From the NCBI GenBank assembly GCA_002350725.1, contig DEFJ01000027.1:1-64000 (forward strand): a stretch of 64,000 nt of DNA. Reading direction: 5' to 3'. Both the position numbers and the translations under genes were made by a program. The notes under the pieces were generated by a model. The model was given only the letters and a program-made list of their open reading frames with translations. It was not told the origin of the DNA and did no database searches. This document shows positions 44,922 to 53,917 of this stretch, piece by piece. Within the stretch, counting starts at the first letter, position 1. Each line of letters opens with the position of its first letter. The DNA comes from Cyanobacteria bacterium UBA2855 (GTDB taxonomy: Bacteria; Cyanobacteriota; Vampirovibrionia; Gastranaerophilales; Gastranaerophilaceae).

Positions 44922-44991
44922 CCGATTAGGGAATTTTAAATCATTATTATTCCTTCTAACATTATTTAAAGATAAGGAGGAGTATTATATT

Positions 44992-45861
44992 ATGAAAACC
45001 GCATTATTAATGGCACCGGCATGTCAGCTGAATACTTTAGAAAATTTGTTTATAGAAATGACTGCAAAAAACTGTAATCAGCGTTGTAAACATTGTTATA
45101 TAGATTTTCCTCTTACAAAGAATGTAAAAGACTTTATTTCTTCTGATATTATTCAAGAAGCTTTATCAGATATCGATATTACAAATTTAAAATGCATATA
45201 TTTAACCGGTGCAGAACCAATGACACATCCCGATTTTAACAGTATTTTAAGGCTGTGTCTTAAGTATTCAAATGTATGCATTTGCACAAACGGCAGTTTT
45301 ATAAATGAGAAAAAATCCAGATTTTTGCGTCGGGTTCAGGATGAAAGCGTAAATGAAATAATATTTAAGTTAAGTCTTGCCCATTATGATGAAAATATGA
45401 ATGATAGTGTAAGGTGCAGAGGTAATTACAGACAGGTTTTATTTGCCATAAAATATTTGGTTAAATACGGTTTTAATCCGATTTTAGAAGTTACAAATTA
45501 TTATAATGAAAGTGAAGATGTAATAAGGTCAAATTTTATTAGTATTTTGCATAAATCAGGGTTTGATGCTCAAGATAGAAATGTTGTTATAAACAGATGT
45601 TATAAAGTTAATGATGCTAATTATGTTCAGGAAGAATATTTTGCCGATGAAATTTATCCTACGGATTGTAAATTCGGCAGAATCATAACAGCAAGAGGTG
45701 TGTATGCGTGTCCGTTTCTTGCAAATGACCACAGAGGCAGATGTGGCTCTACATTAAAAGATTATTCAACTCGCGTAATGTTGGAAACCGAATACTGTAA
45801 CACCTGCCTTAGTAATAAAAGACAGGTGTTTAGCATAGACTTTTCAGAATTTAATAATTAA
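44992..45861 (+). CDS. Radical SAM protein with a cysteine-rich C-terminus
   Basis: A 289-residue radical SAM enzyme: CxxxCxxC is Cys28, Cys32, Cys35 (CNQRCKHCY), followed by the YLTGAEPMTHPDF (GGEP-like) and ICTNGSF motifs. The last 90 residues carry at least five cysteines (DCKFG, ACPF, RCGS, YCNTC), suggesting an auxiliary iron-sulfur cluster as in SPASM-like enzymes. Substrate unknown; no obvious peptide precursor lies adjacent. AAGGAGGAG precedes the ATG. Its stop overlaps that of the convergent pilO-like gene by four bases. Confidence 0.85.
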   Translation: MKTALLMAPACQLNTLENLFIEMTAKNCNQRCKHCYIDFPLTKNVKDFISSDIIQEALSDIDITNLKCIYLTGAEPMTHPDFNSILRLCLKYSNVCICTNGSFINEKKSRFLRRVQDESVNEIIFKLSLAHYDENMNDSVRCRGNYRQVLFAIKYLVKYGFNPILEVTNYYNESEDVIRSNFISILHKSGFDAQDRNVVINRCYKVNDANYVQEEYFADEIYPTDCKFGRIITARGVYACPFLANDHRGRCGSTLKDYSTRVMLETEYCNTCLSNKRQVFSIDFSEFNN

Positions 45862-46472
45862 ACTTTTTCAGCATATAACTTTAATTGTAAATCGATAAGT
45901 ATAATATTCTTATTTTTGTTGTATGGACGAATTTCTACTTTTGCGATGTCTAAATAGTGTTCGTGTTTGTATAAATCTTTCATGAAGTTTTTAAAGTTGT
46001 TATAGCTTGCGATCATTTGCATATCAAGTTTACAAACACTATATTTACCTTGAGCACCTTTAACAAAATTATCATCAGCAGGGTCGTAATCATATTTTAC
46101 GGCTCTGGTCTTAATAGAGTTTGATGTAATTAAGTCGAGAATTTCATTAAATTCAGCTGCAATTAAAGCTTCAGAATCAGCACCGGATTCAACAGGTTTG
46201 TAGAAGCCTTTTTCAACCCCTGCTCCGGATGAAGTTGCTGTTGCTTGAGCTTCTTCCGCAACTTTCTTTTGAGCATCAACCTGTTCCACTTTAGTGGTAT
46301 ATTCTTCAAATTTTGATTTATAATCACTTTTTGCTGATGACAGGTTTTGTAACCCTGGAACTATATTGGTCATAAATAGAAACAATGCTAAGAATAAACA
46401 TGCTGCCAATATAATAATAGGAAACTTCAATACTGTCATTGGATCATTTGTATTTGTATTTTCTTGTGCCAT
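45858..46472 (-). CDS. PilO-like type IV pilus inner-membrane protein
   Basis: A 204-residue protein with a short cytoplasmic N-terminus, one membrane helix (LKFPIIILAACLFLALFLFM), a coiled coil (residues 40-80) and a C-terminal ferredoxin-like domain (NNFKNFMKDLYKHEHYLDIAKVEI), the layout of PilO. It lies 32 bases after the PilM-PilN fusion. The pair would form the alignment subcomplex of a type IV pilus or related secretion machine. GAGGAC precedes the ATG. Confidence 0.8.
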   Translation of the reverse strand: MAQENTNTNDPMTVLKFPIIILAACLFLALFLFMTNIVPGLQNLSSAKSDYKSKFEEYTTKVEQVDAQKKVAEEAQATATSSGAGVEKGFYKPVESGADSEALIAAEFNEILDLITSNSIKTRAVKYDYDPADDNFVKGAQGKYSVCKLDMQMIASYNNFKNFMKDLYKHEHYLDIAKVEIRPYNKNKNIILIDLQLKLYAEKV

Positions 46473-46504
46473 TAATCTGTCCTCTATAATTTTAAGTTAA
46501 CTTT

Positions 46505-48199
46505 CTAGTGAATTTCAGGTCCTAACAATTCCGGATTCCCGCCTTCACCTTGTTGAGCTTGTGTTTCTGCTTGTTTTGCTTTACATTCTTCATCATTTTC
46601 ATCACATTGTACCGGAGGGTTAAACAATTGAGCTAATTGATCTTCGCTCATATTAGTGATTTCAAATGAATAATTTGATCCTGCACCTGCAACTGCAGCA
46701 TCAACAGATACTGAGTCCATCTCTAATTTTTGTAATTTTAATTTTGTACCAATTAGGGAATCTCTCATATTTTTGAAAAATGTATAAACTGAACTTACAT
46801 CTGTTGCTCCGCCTTTTATATCAACAAGACCGTTGCCTTGTGTCATAAAATATGTTAACCATACATTTTGCGGTATTGTTTCTCCGGCGGCAATGTAGTT
46901 CATTAATTTAGCTCTATTGCCTTTAACACCGTTTTCAACCTCTCTTGTGGCATCAAATGCAACATCTGCAGTGCCTCCGGTTGAAAGTTGACCGTTTATT
47001 TCTTCCAATTTTGCATTTAAATCATTCAACTTGTTTTGTTCTTGTTGTAGGCTGTTTGGCAGTAAAACGTTGCCAATAAGAAACATTAAAGCGACAAGTG
47101 CAATACCTACACCTCCTGCAATTGCCATTGCGGTATTTTTAGTGATTGTATATTCGTGTTCTCCTATGGCAATTGTACAAGAGTCTTCTGCAGTCCCTAC
47201 TCCGCCTATAGCTTCCATATAATTAAACTTTAACGGGAAGTCTGAAACATCTGCCAATGCACAACCGATAGCCTGTAATGAAATCTTAGATGCATATCCT
47301 TGAAGAACATTTAAGCTTACCGGAATTAATGAACTCTCTTTTTTGAATGAATTGTTCTCCAAATAATCTATAATGCCGTTTGTATTTAACTTAGATGCCA
47401 ATAATTCAGCACTTACCATATCAGTATCAGAAACAACATATAGATAGTTTGCCGGATAATTCATTAACGCAATTTGAGCTTGTTCAACTATTGCATTATA
47501 TATATCATCGCCTTCAAAAGACTTGATAGGTAACGGGTCTTCATAATATTCAACAAGAGTTTTTCCGGTCATTGATGCGATAGAATAACCTGTTGAATTT
47601 ACTATCAACAAATTCCATGTAATATTAGGTTGCATCTGTGCAGATACAACACCCATATAATCTAAAGCTCTAAATGTTGAGCTCAAAGAATTTTCTACTC
47701 CGACAAGAGTTGAACCTAATTCTGTTAAAGCCTCGCTAAGTTTTTCTATAACAACTTGCTGTATAGCCGAATATATAACAGTTCTTGTTTCTTTTGATGA
47801 GGAGCTGTTAGTGCTTGGTGCATCCAGCCATGCTACAGCAGGATCAAATCTCCTAAAGATAAATGTTTGTTCCAATTCTGATTGAATTGCACCGGTTATT
47901 GCATCGTTAGGTAGTAATAAACCAAGTTGCATTTGTCCAAAAGCAACAAGCGGCATATTAACTACCACTTCTGTCTTAGGATTTATTCCTAATTCCTCAT
48001 ACATTTCAGAAACGGCATTTTTAAACGACTCAAAATCATCGATAGTTCTGAGAGATTCATTATAATTAAAATCCCTAACTGCGTAGTTTGCAACAACGTT
48101 TTCTCTTAAATCTAATTGTAACATTTCTAAGCCAACACCGGGAGTAACTGAAAGATATACTCTCGATTTAGCAGATGATAAATTTCCTAAAAAACCCAT
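46505..48199 (-). CDS. PilM-PilN fusion protein
   Basis: A 564-residue protein that joins two normally separate pilus components. Residues 1-330 are PilM-like, an actin-like fold with an N-terminal VYLSVTPGVGLEMLQL strand pair and a C-terminal ASKISLQAIGCALADVSDFPLKFNY segment. One membrane helix (about residues 355-380, AMAIAGGVGIALVALMFLIG) follows, then a coiled coil (NKLNDLNAKLEEINGQL) and a PilN-type periplasmic domain. The C-terminus is Glu/Gln-rich with CDENDEEC. The preceding mRNA is purine-rich (GAGAAGAAG), a weak ribosome binding site. Other pil genes are outside the window. Confidence 0.8.
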   Translation of the reverse strand: MGFLGNLSSAKSRVYLSVTPGVGLEMLQLDLRENVVANYAVRDFNYNESLRTIDDFESFKNAVSEMYEELGINPKTEVVVNMPLVAFGQMQLGLLLPNDAITGAIQSELEQTFIFRRFDPAVAWLDAPSTNSSSSKETRTVIYSAIQQVVIEKLSEALTELGSTLVGVENSLSSTFRALDYMGVVSAQMQPNITWNLLIVNSTGYSIASMTGKTLVEYYEDPLPIKSFEGDDIYNAIVEQAQIALMNYPANYLYVVSDTDMVSAELLASKLNTNGIIDYLENNSFKKESSLIPVSLNVLQGYASKISLQAIGCALADVSDFPLKFNYMEAIGGVGTAEDSCTIAIGEHEYTITKNTAMAIAGGVGIALVALMFLIGNVLLPNSLQQEQNKLNDLNAKLEEINGQLSTGGTADVAFDATREVENGVKGNRAKLMNYIAAGETIPQNVWLTYFMTQGNGLVDIKGGATDVSSVYTFFKNMRDSLIGTKLKLQKLEMDSVSVDAAVAGAGSNYSFEITNMSEDQLAQLFNPPVQCDENDEECKAKQAETQAQQGEGGNPELLGPEIH

Positions 48200-48314
48200 A
48201 CTCTTTTCTTCTTCTCATTATTTTGTACTAATTCCTATTTTTATTATACAATATATTTTGTTGAAGATTGTTTTTTAACAAAAATTTACACTAAATAGAG
48301 GAGACACCCGAAAT

Positions 48315-49223
48315 ATGGATAATGTAATCGATAAGATTAATAGGCTAAAAGAGGAGAAAAATGCTGTAATACTTGCTCATTGTTATCAAAATATTGAAAT
48401 TGATGAGGTTGCGGATTTTGTGGGTGATTCCTTGTATTTAAGTCAGCAGGCCGCAAAAACAGATGCTGATATTATCGTATTTGCAGGGGTGTTTTTTATG
48501 GCACAAACTGCGAAAATACTTAATCCTAGTAAAAAAGTCTTGCTACCTCGAATGGAATCCGGATGTTTAATGGCTGATATGATTAATTATGAGCAGTTGC
48601 TTGAGTTTAAATCTCAGCATCCGAATATTCCAACGGTATGTTATATAAATTCTACAGCTGAAGTTAAATCAGAATGCGATATCTGTTGTACCAGTTCAAA
48701 TGCCGTAAAAATAGTAAAAAGCTTAAATGCCGAAGAAATTCTTTTCCTACCTGATACATATTTAGGAAAATGGGCAGAAAAACAAGTCGAAGGCGTAAAA
48801 GTAACTACATATCCGGGTTATTGTCCTACTCATTTAAGAATAAAAGCCGAAGATGTAATTGAGGCACGAAACTTGTATCCGAAGGCAAAAGTTCTTGCAC
48901 ATCCGGAATGCCATCAAAGCGTTACTGCTTTGGCTGATTATGTAGGAAGTACAACAGGTATAATGAAATATGCAACTGAAAGTTCGGATAAACAATTTAT
49001 AATTGCGACTGAAAAGGGTGTTGTAGACAGATTAAAAAGAGATTTAAAGGATAAAGAATTTATACTTATAAAAGATAATATTATTTGTCCTAATATGAAG
49101 TGGCATACGATTGAAGATATATATAATGCGTTAGCCTATGAGCAGTATGAAATTACTGTCGATAAAAATATTGCTCAAAAAGCTCTGGTATGTATTGATA
49201 GAATGCTTGAGGTTTCAAAGTAA
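48315..49223 (+). CDS. nadA: Quinolinate synthase A
   Basis: Condenses iminoaspartate with dihydroxyacetone phosphate to quinolinate in NAD synthesis, using a [4Fe-4S] cluster. The 302 residues have the family start (LKEEKNAVILAHCYQNIEIDEVADFVGDSL), GVFFMAQTAKILNPSKKVLLP, conserved cysteines in SGCLMAD, PGYCPTH and IICPNM, and HPECH. AGAGGAG precedes the ATG. rlmB begins one base after the stop. No nadB or nadC lies nearby. Confidence 0.96.
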   Translation: MDNVIDKINRLKEEKNAVILAHCYQNIEIDEVADFVGDSLYLSQQAAKTDADIIVFAGVFFMAQTAKILNPSKKVLLPRMESGCLMADMINYEQLLEFKSQHPNIPTVCYINSTAEVKSECDICCTSSNAVKIVKSLNAEEILFLPDTYLGKWAEKQVEGVKVTTYPGYCPTHLRIKAEDVIEARNLYPKAKVLAHPECHQSVTALADYVGSTTGIMKYATESSDKQFIIATEKGVVDRLKRDLKDKEFILIKDNIICPNMKWHTIEDIYNALAYEQYEITVDKNIAQKALVCIDRMLEVSK

Positions 49224-49224
49224 A

Positions 49225-49977
49225 ATGAATGAAAATGAAATTATATATGGCAAGAATGCGGTATTGGAAGCTCTTATTTCCGGAGAAAGAGAAATTAACA
49301 AGATACTGATTTCTAAAACGACTCATTCTGATACAAAACTAAATAAGATAAAAGAGCTTGCTAAAAATAACGGTATAATATACCAATTTGTCGCAAAAGA
49401 AAAGTTTGCGGAGTACGAAGGAGTAAGTCATCAGGGTATCGTTGCACAGATTTCTCCCATAAAGTATACAGATTTGGATGATTTTTTGTCATTGCCGCAT
49501 AATAATGATTCATTAATTATTCTTGACGGAATTGAGGATGCTCATAACTTGGGTGCAATAATTCGTACTGCCGTTTGTGCCGGTGTGTCGGGGATAGTTA
49601 TACCGTCAAGAAGAAATGTCCAGATAAATTCTGTTGTAGAAAAAACAAGTGCCGGCGCAATAAATCATATCCCGATAATTAAAGTAAACAGTTTGACTAA
49701 TGCTGTGGATAAATTGAAAAAATCCGATTGGTGGGTAATTGCAACAGATGCGAGCGCGAAAGATAATCATTATGAAATTAATTATAATGATATGAATTTT
49801 GCGATTATTATGGGTGCTGAGCATGCAGGGGTATCAAAATCCTTATTAAAGGCTTCGGATTTTGTAGTTAAAATTCCGATGTTGAAAAATTTTAATTCTT
49901 TAAATGTTTCAAATGCTTTTGCTGTAATTATTTTTGAAGCGGTAAGACAAAAATTGATAAATAGCAAAGTTAAGTAA
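49225..49977 (+). CDS. rlmB: SpoU-family 23S rRNA 2'-O-methyltransferase (RlmB/TrmH type)
   Basis: A 250-residue SPOUT methyltransferase. The N-terminal L30e-like domain (NEIIYGKNAVLEALISGEREINKILI) is followed by the knotted catalytic domain with motifs LDGIEDAHNLGAIIRTA, IMGAEHAGVSKSLL and KIPMLKNFNSLNVSNAFAVIIFE. RlmB is more likely than a tRNA enzyme because of the YGKNAVLEAL start. The frame runs 29 codons into nadA, but ATG 49225 gives the family start and translational coupling to nadA. Confidence 0.9.
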   Translation: MNENEIIYGKNAVLEALISGEREINKILISKTTHSDTKLNKIKELAKNNGIIYQFVAKEKFAEYEGVSHQGIVAQISPIKYTDLDDFLSLPHNNDSLIILDGIEDAHNLGAIIRTAVCAGVSGIVIPSRRNVQINSVVEKTSAGAINHIPIIKVNSLTNAVDKLKKSDWWVIATDASAKDNHYEINYNDMNFAIIMGAEHAGVSKSLLKASDFVVKIPMLKNFNSLNVSNAFAVIIFEAVRQKLINSKVK

Positions 49978-50010
49978 AATTACAAATTTTTAAATATTAA
50001 AATATTATTA

Positions 50011-50016
50011 TATAAT
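50011..50016 (+). promoter_or_regulatory. -10 element upstream of the primary sigma factor gene
   Basis: TATAAT, with a weak -35, predicts a start near 50023 and a short leader with GGAGAGG. Confidence 0.45.
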
Positions 50017-50040
50017 GAACTCAGGATGGAGAGGTAAGCG

Positions 50041-51048
50041 ATGACCAAAGAAATTGAGCAATTAGGATTTACGGATGAAATATCTGATGAGGGTGTTGAT
50101 TTTTCAAAACTTCAGCTTGATATGCAGGATGATGAGGATGATTTATTGAAAACCGTTGAAGATCCAAAGGTTCAGGAAAGCTTATCGTCTGTAAATTCTG
50201 ATGATAGCGTAAGAATTTATCTCCAACAAATTGGTAAAATCCCTCTTTTGTCAAGCGAAGAAGAATACGACGTAGCTAAAAAAATGACAGAAGAAACGAA
50301 TAGTGAATTTTATAAAAATGTACTTGTGAATGCAAATTTGCGACTTGTTGTAAGTATTGCAAAAAAATATATAGGAAGAGGGCTTTCATTTCTTGATTTA
50401 ATTCAAGAGGGTAATATGGGCTTGATGAAGGCTGCTGAAAGGTTTGATTATTCTAAAGGGTATAAGTTTTCAACATATGCTACGTGGTGGATTCAGCAGG
50501 CAATAACTCGAGCAATAGCCGATAAATCAAGGATAATACGACTTCCTATTCACATGATAGAGTCGTTGGGTAAAATTAGAAAAGCAACGGTTGATTTAAC
50601 TACAGAGCTGGGCAGAACCCCTACAAAGCAAGAAATTGCAGGTAGATTAGGTATAACAATGAACAAATTAAATTCAATTGTAAAAATGGTTCAATCTACG
50701 GTTTCTATGGATACGCCAACAGGTAATTCAGACGATTCAACAAAAATTTCTGATTTTATTGTGGATAACACTACAATTTCTCCTGATAATAGAGTTACTC
50801 AAGAAAATTTGTTAACTGATATTCAAAAGATTCTAAATCAACTTACACAGAAGGAACGGGATGTTCTTATTTTACGTTACGGCTTAGATAACAACGGAGA
50901 AAGAAAAACTTTGGATGAAATCGGTACTCAATATGGTGTTTCAAGAGAAAGAATTCGTCAGATTGAAAATCGTGCAATATCAAAGCTTAAAAAATTATGC
51001 AAGACAGAACATTTATCTGCCGGTTTAAAAACATATTTCGGGGAATAG
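50041..51048 (+). CDS. sigA: Primary RNA polymerase sigma factor (group 1 sigma70)
   Basis: A 335-residue sigma factor with region 1.2 (DDSVRIYLQQIGKIPLLSSEEE), region 2 (NLRLVVSIAKKYIGRGLSFLDLIQEGNMGLMKA, then FSTYATWWIQQAITRAI), region 3 and region 4 (LTQKERDVLILRYGLD, then LDEIGTQYGVSRERIRQIENRAISKLK). The intact regions 1.2 to 4.2, with a short acidic 1.1-like leader, indicate the housekeeping sigma or a close group 2 paralogue. GGAGAGG precedes the ATG. It fits the TTGACT/TATGAT and extended -10 promoters seen in this window. Confidence 0.92.
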   Translation: MTKEIEQLGFTDEISDEGVDFSKLQLDMQDDEDDLLKTVEDPKVQESLSSVNSDDSVRIYLQQIGKIPLLSSEEEYDVAKKMTEETNSEFYKNVLVNANLRLVVSIAKKYIGRGLSFLDLIQEGNMGLMKAAERFDYSKGYKFSTYATWWIQQAITRAIADKSRIIRLPIHMIESLGKIRKATVDLTTELGRTPTKQEIAGRLGITMNKLNSIVKMVQSTVSMDTPTGNSDDSTKISDFIVDNTTISPDNRVTQENLLTDIQKILNQLTQKERDVLILRYGLDNNGERKTLDEIGTQYGVSRERIRQIENRAISKLKKLCKTEHLSAGLKTYFGE

Positions 51049-51083
51049 ATTGCCCGATATACCTATTAACAAAACCTTTTTTA

Positions 51084-51092
51084 TGGTAAAAT
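51084..51092 (+). promoter_or_regulatory. Extended -10 of a predicted leaderless peptide-transporter transcript
   Basis: TGG-TAAAAT, six bases, then the ATG at 51099; no ribosome binding site. The layout is the same as at mfd. Confidence 0.65.
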
Positions 51093-51098
51093 AAAATT

Positions 51099-52943
51099 AT
51101 GAAAAAATTGGGTTATGTTTTACTGTTAATAATTTTTGTTTTGTGTTTAAAGTCTTGTTTGCATGCTGATATGTATGATGAAAAAGGTGTTAAAGGCGAA
51201 AATTCGGTTCAACAAGAGATGTTTTTCAGGGAATATCCGACACATATAACAAAGAATATAGATGGAACGGATTATTCTCAATCACAGACTGATGTCGGCA
51301 AGTTTGGCGGTACGATTGTTTTCTCAACAATTGGAGAAGGTCCTAAGACCTTTAATCCGTTTAATGCGAAAGATAATATTTCTGCAACATTATCGGAAGT
51401 GATGTATGATGGATTGTTGAGTACTCATCCTGTAACGGGACAGCCTGTACCAAAGTTGGCAAAAGATTTTACCGTAGACGGCAATAATTATATTATATAT
51501 TTGAGAAAAGGCTTAAAATGGTCGGATGGTAAGCCTATAACTGCTGATGATGTCGTGTTTACTTGGAAAAATATAATATTTGACGGTATGGGAAATACCT
51601 CAACTCGTGATTCCATGGTAATCGATGGTAAATTACCTACTGTTTCAAAAGTGGATGATTATACCGTAAAGTTTACGACCCCAAAACCGTTTGCCCCTTT
51701 TATAAGAAATTTATCAACGCCGATTGCGCCTAAACATGTATTTGAACCCGCCGTAAAAAAAGGAACAGAATATTTTGACGGCTTTTTATCCACAAATACT
51801 CCGCCTGATAAATTTGTAATTTCGGGAGCTTTTAAGATTAAAGAATATGTTCCTGCTCAGCGTGTTGTGTATGAGAGAAATCCAAATTATTATGTTATTA
51901 ATAAACAAGATAAAAAACTCCCGTATTTGGATAAATTAGTATATTTAATTGTTGGGGATGTTAACAACGAAGTATTAAAGTTTGAAGGAGGCGAACTTGA
52001 TGTTATAGGACTTCAAGGTGCAAATGTATCCAGATTTAAAGAGTTAGAAAAACATTCAAATTTTAAGGTATACAATCTTGGACCTAGTACCGGGACTATG
52101 TTTGTGACTATGAATTTGAACAATCGTAAAAATGCTAAAGGTGATTATTACGTAAACCCAATAAAACAAAAATGGTTTAGAGATAAAAATTTTCGTCAGG
52201 CTGTTGATTATGCAATAGACAGGAAAAATATTGTATTTAATATTGCAAACGGTTTGGGAGCTCCTTTGTATACTGCCGAAAGCCTGAATTCTATATACTT
52301 AAATAAGAATTTAAAACCGTATGATAAGGATATAAAAAAGTCTGAAGAATTACTTAAATTGTCAGGATTTTATAAGGATAAAAAAGGCAGATTGTTTGAT
52401 AAGTATGGGCATCTTGTTGAGTTTGATTTGTATACTAATGCAGGAAACACTGAGCGAGAGGCAATCGGGGTTATGGTAAAACAGGATCTTGAAGATTTGG
52501 GTATGAAGGTGAACTTTAAGCCTGTAGAATTTAATACTTTGGTTAATAAACTTGTAAATACTTATGACTGGGATTTGGTAATTATGGGGCTTACCGGCAG
52601 CCCTCTTGAGCCAAACGGCGGAAAAAATGTTTGGATGTCTGACGGCACTTTGCATATGTTTAATCAACGTCCGGCTAATTCCAATTTTAATGATAAGCTC
52701 GAATGGGAAAAGCAGCTTGATAAATTGTTTATTGAGGGTGCATTGGCGACAAAATTTGAAGACCGAAAACGTTTTTATGATGAGTATCAAAAGATTGCCT
52801 ATGAAGAAAAACCTTTTATTTATTTGTATTCTCCGTTGGTTATATCTGCAATTCGTAACAAATTTAAAAATATATATCCGTCTATGTTAGGGGGATTAAC
52901 TCATAATATTGAAGAAATTTATATTGAGGAAACAAAAAAATAA
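51099..52943 (+). CDS. Peptide ABC transporter substrate-binding protein (family 5)
   Basis: A 614-residue lipoprotein (signal LLLIIFVLCLKSC, lipobox Cys near residue 23) of the OppA/DppA cluster C family: GGTIVFSTIGEGPKTFNPF, LRKGLKWSDGKPITADDVVFTWKNI, FRQAVDYAIDRKNIV. It captures oligopeptides or related solutes in the periplasm. It heads a tight operon with two permeases: its stop shares one base with the next ATG. No ribosome binding site; a -10 hexamer lies six bases upstream. Confidence 0.92.
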   Translation: MKKLGYVLLLIIFVLCLKSCLHADMYDEKGVKGENSVQQEMFFREYPTHITKNIDGTDYSQSQTDVGKFGGTIVFSTIGEGPKTFNPFNAKDNISATLSEVMYDGLLSTHPVTGQPVPKLAKDFTVDGNNYIIYLRKGLKWSDGKPITADDVVFTWKNIIFDGMGNTSTRDSMVIDGKLPTVSKVDDYTVKFTTPKPFAPFIRNLSTPIAPKHVFEPAVKKGTEYFDGFLSTNTPPDKFVISGAFKIKEYVPAQRVVYERNPNYYVINKQDKKLPYLDKLVYLIVGDVNNEVLKFEGGELDVIGLQGANVSRFKELEKHSNFKVYNLGPSTGTMFVTMNLNNRKNAKGDYYVNPIKQKWFRDKNFRQAVDYAIDRKNIVFNIANGLGAPLYTAESLNSIYLNKNLKPYDKDIKKSEELLKLSGFYKDKKGRLFDKYGHLVEFDLYTNAGNTEREAIGVMVKQDLEDLGMKVNFKPVEFNTLVNKLVNTYDWDLVIMGLTGSPLEPNGGKNVWMSDGTLHMFNQRPANSNFNDKLEWEKQLDKLFIEGALATKFEDRKRFYDEYQKIAYEEKPFIYLYSPLVISAIRNKFKNIYPSMLGGLTHNIEEIYIEETKK

Positions 52944-53917
52944 TGCAAATACTGAAATATATACTAAAAAGAATATTACAAGCAATACCGCTTCTCATAA
53001 TTGTGTCAATGATAAGTTTTTTCATAATTCGATTGAGTCCGGTCGATCCGCTTGCAGAATTACGTTTAAATCCTTCCGTTTCGCAGGAAACGCTCCAAAA
53101 GGAGACACAGCGTCTTGGTTTAGATAAACCAATTATAATTCAATATGGAAAATGGGCAAAGTCCTTTATGAAAGGTGATTTAGGCATAACTTCAAACGGG
53201 GAAAAGGTTAGCGATAAATTAAAGGAACGTATACCAAATACTCTTTTGTTGACTGCAATTGTCATATTTTTGACTTGGTTAGCGGGTATTCCGTTGGGTA
53301 TAATAGCCGCATTAAATTGGAAAACTCCGTTTGATAGGGTTTTAACTGTTTTGACAAGTATCGGGATGGCAATTCCGTCATTCTTTTTTGCGGTTTTGCT
53401 TTTGATATTTGCCGTAAAAACAGGTTGGTTTCCCGTTGGCGGACTAACAAGTTCTGATTTTCTTGAAAAATCATTGTTTGGGCAAGTTTTAGATATAACC
53501 CATCATTTGATTTTACCTGTAACCGTGTTGTTTACGTTATCTCTTGCAGGACTTCAACGTCAAATGAGAGCTAATCTTCTTGATGTATTGGATAGTGATT
53601 ATGTTAAATTCGCACGGGCAAAAGGGTTAAGTGAATTTGATGTAATTGTAAAACACGCACTTAGAAATGCGATAAATCCGATGATTACTCTTTTGGGGTT
53701 TGAATTTGCAGGGTTGCTGAGCGGGGCTGCATTAACGGAATATGTTTTTCAATATCCGGGTTTAGGACGGCTTATTTTAGAAGCAGTTATGCGTTCGGAT
53801 ATAAATTTGGTTATGGCATCTTTGATGATGGGTGCAATAATGCTGATATTAGGTAATTTAATTGCGGATATCCTTCTGATAATTACGGATCCGAGAATCA
53901 GGAGGGGTAATGTTTAA
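52943..53917 (+). CDS. Peptide ABC transporter permease, DppB type
   Basis: A 324-residue membrane protein, first permease of the pair, with the DppB-type N-terminus (ILKRILQAIPLLIIVSMISFFIIRLSPVDPL) and the EAA loop VKFARAKGLSEFDVIVKHALRNAINPMITLLG. It overlaps the preceding gene by one base and the following gene by eight bases, so all three are translationally coupled. Confidence 0.93.
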   Translation: MQILKYILKRILQAIPLLIIVSMISFFIIRLSPVDPLAELRLNPSVSQETLQKETQRLGLDKPIIIQYGKWAKSFMKGDLGITSNGEKVSDKLKERIPNTLLLTAIVIFLTWLAGIPLGIIAALNWKTPFDRVLTVLTSIGMAIPSFFFAVLLLIFAVKTGWFPVGGLTSSDFLEKSLFGQVLDITHHLILPVTVLFTLSLAGLQRQMRANLLDVLDSDYVKFARAKGLSEFDVIVKHALRNAINPMITLLGFEFAGLLSGAALTEYVFQYPGLGRLILEAVMRSDINLVMASLMMGAIMLILGNLIADILLIITDPRIRRGNV

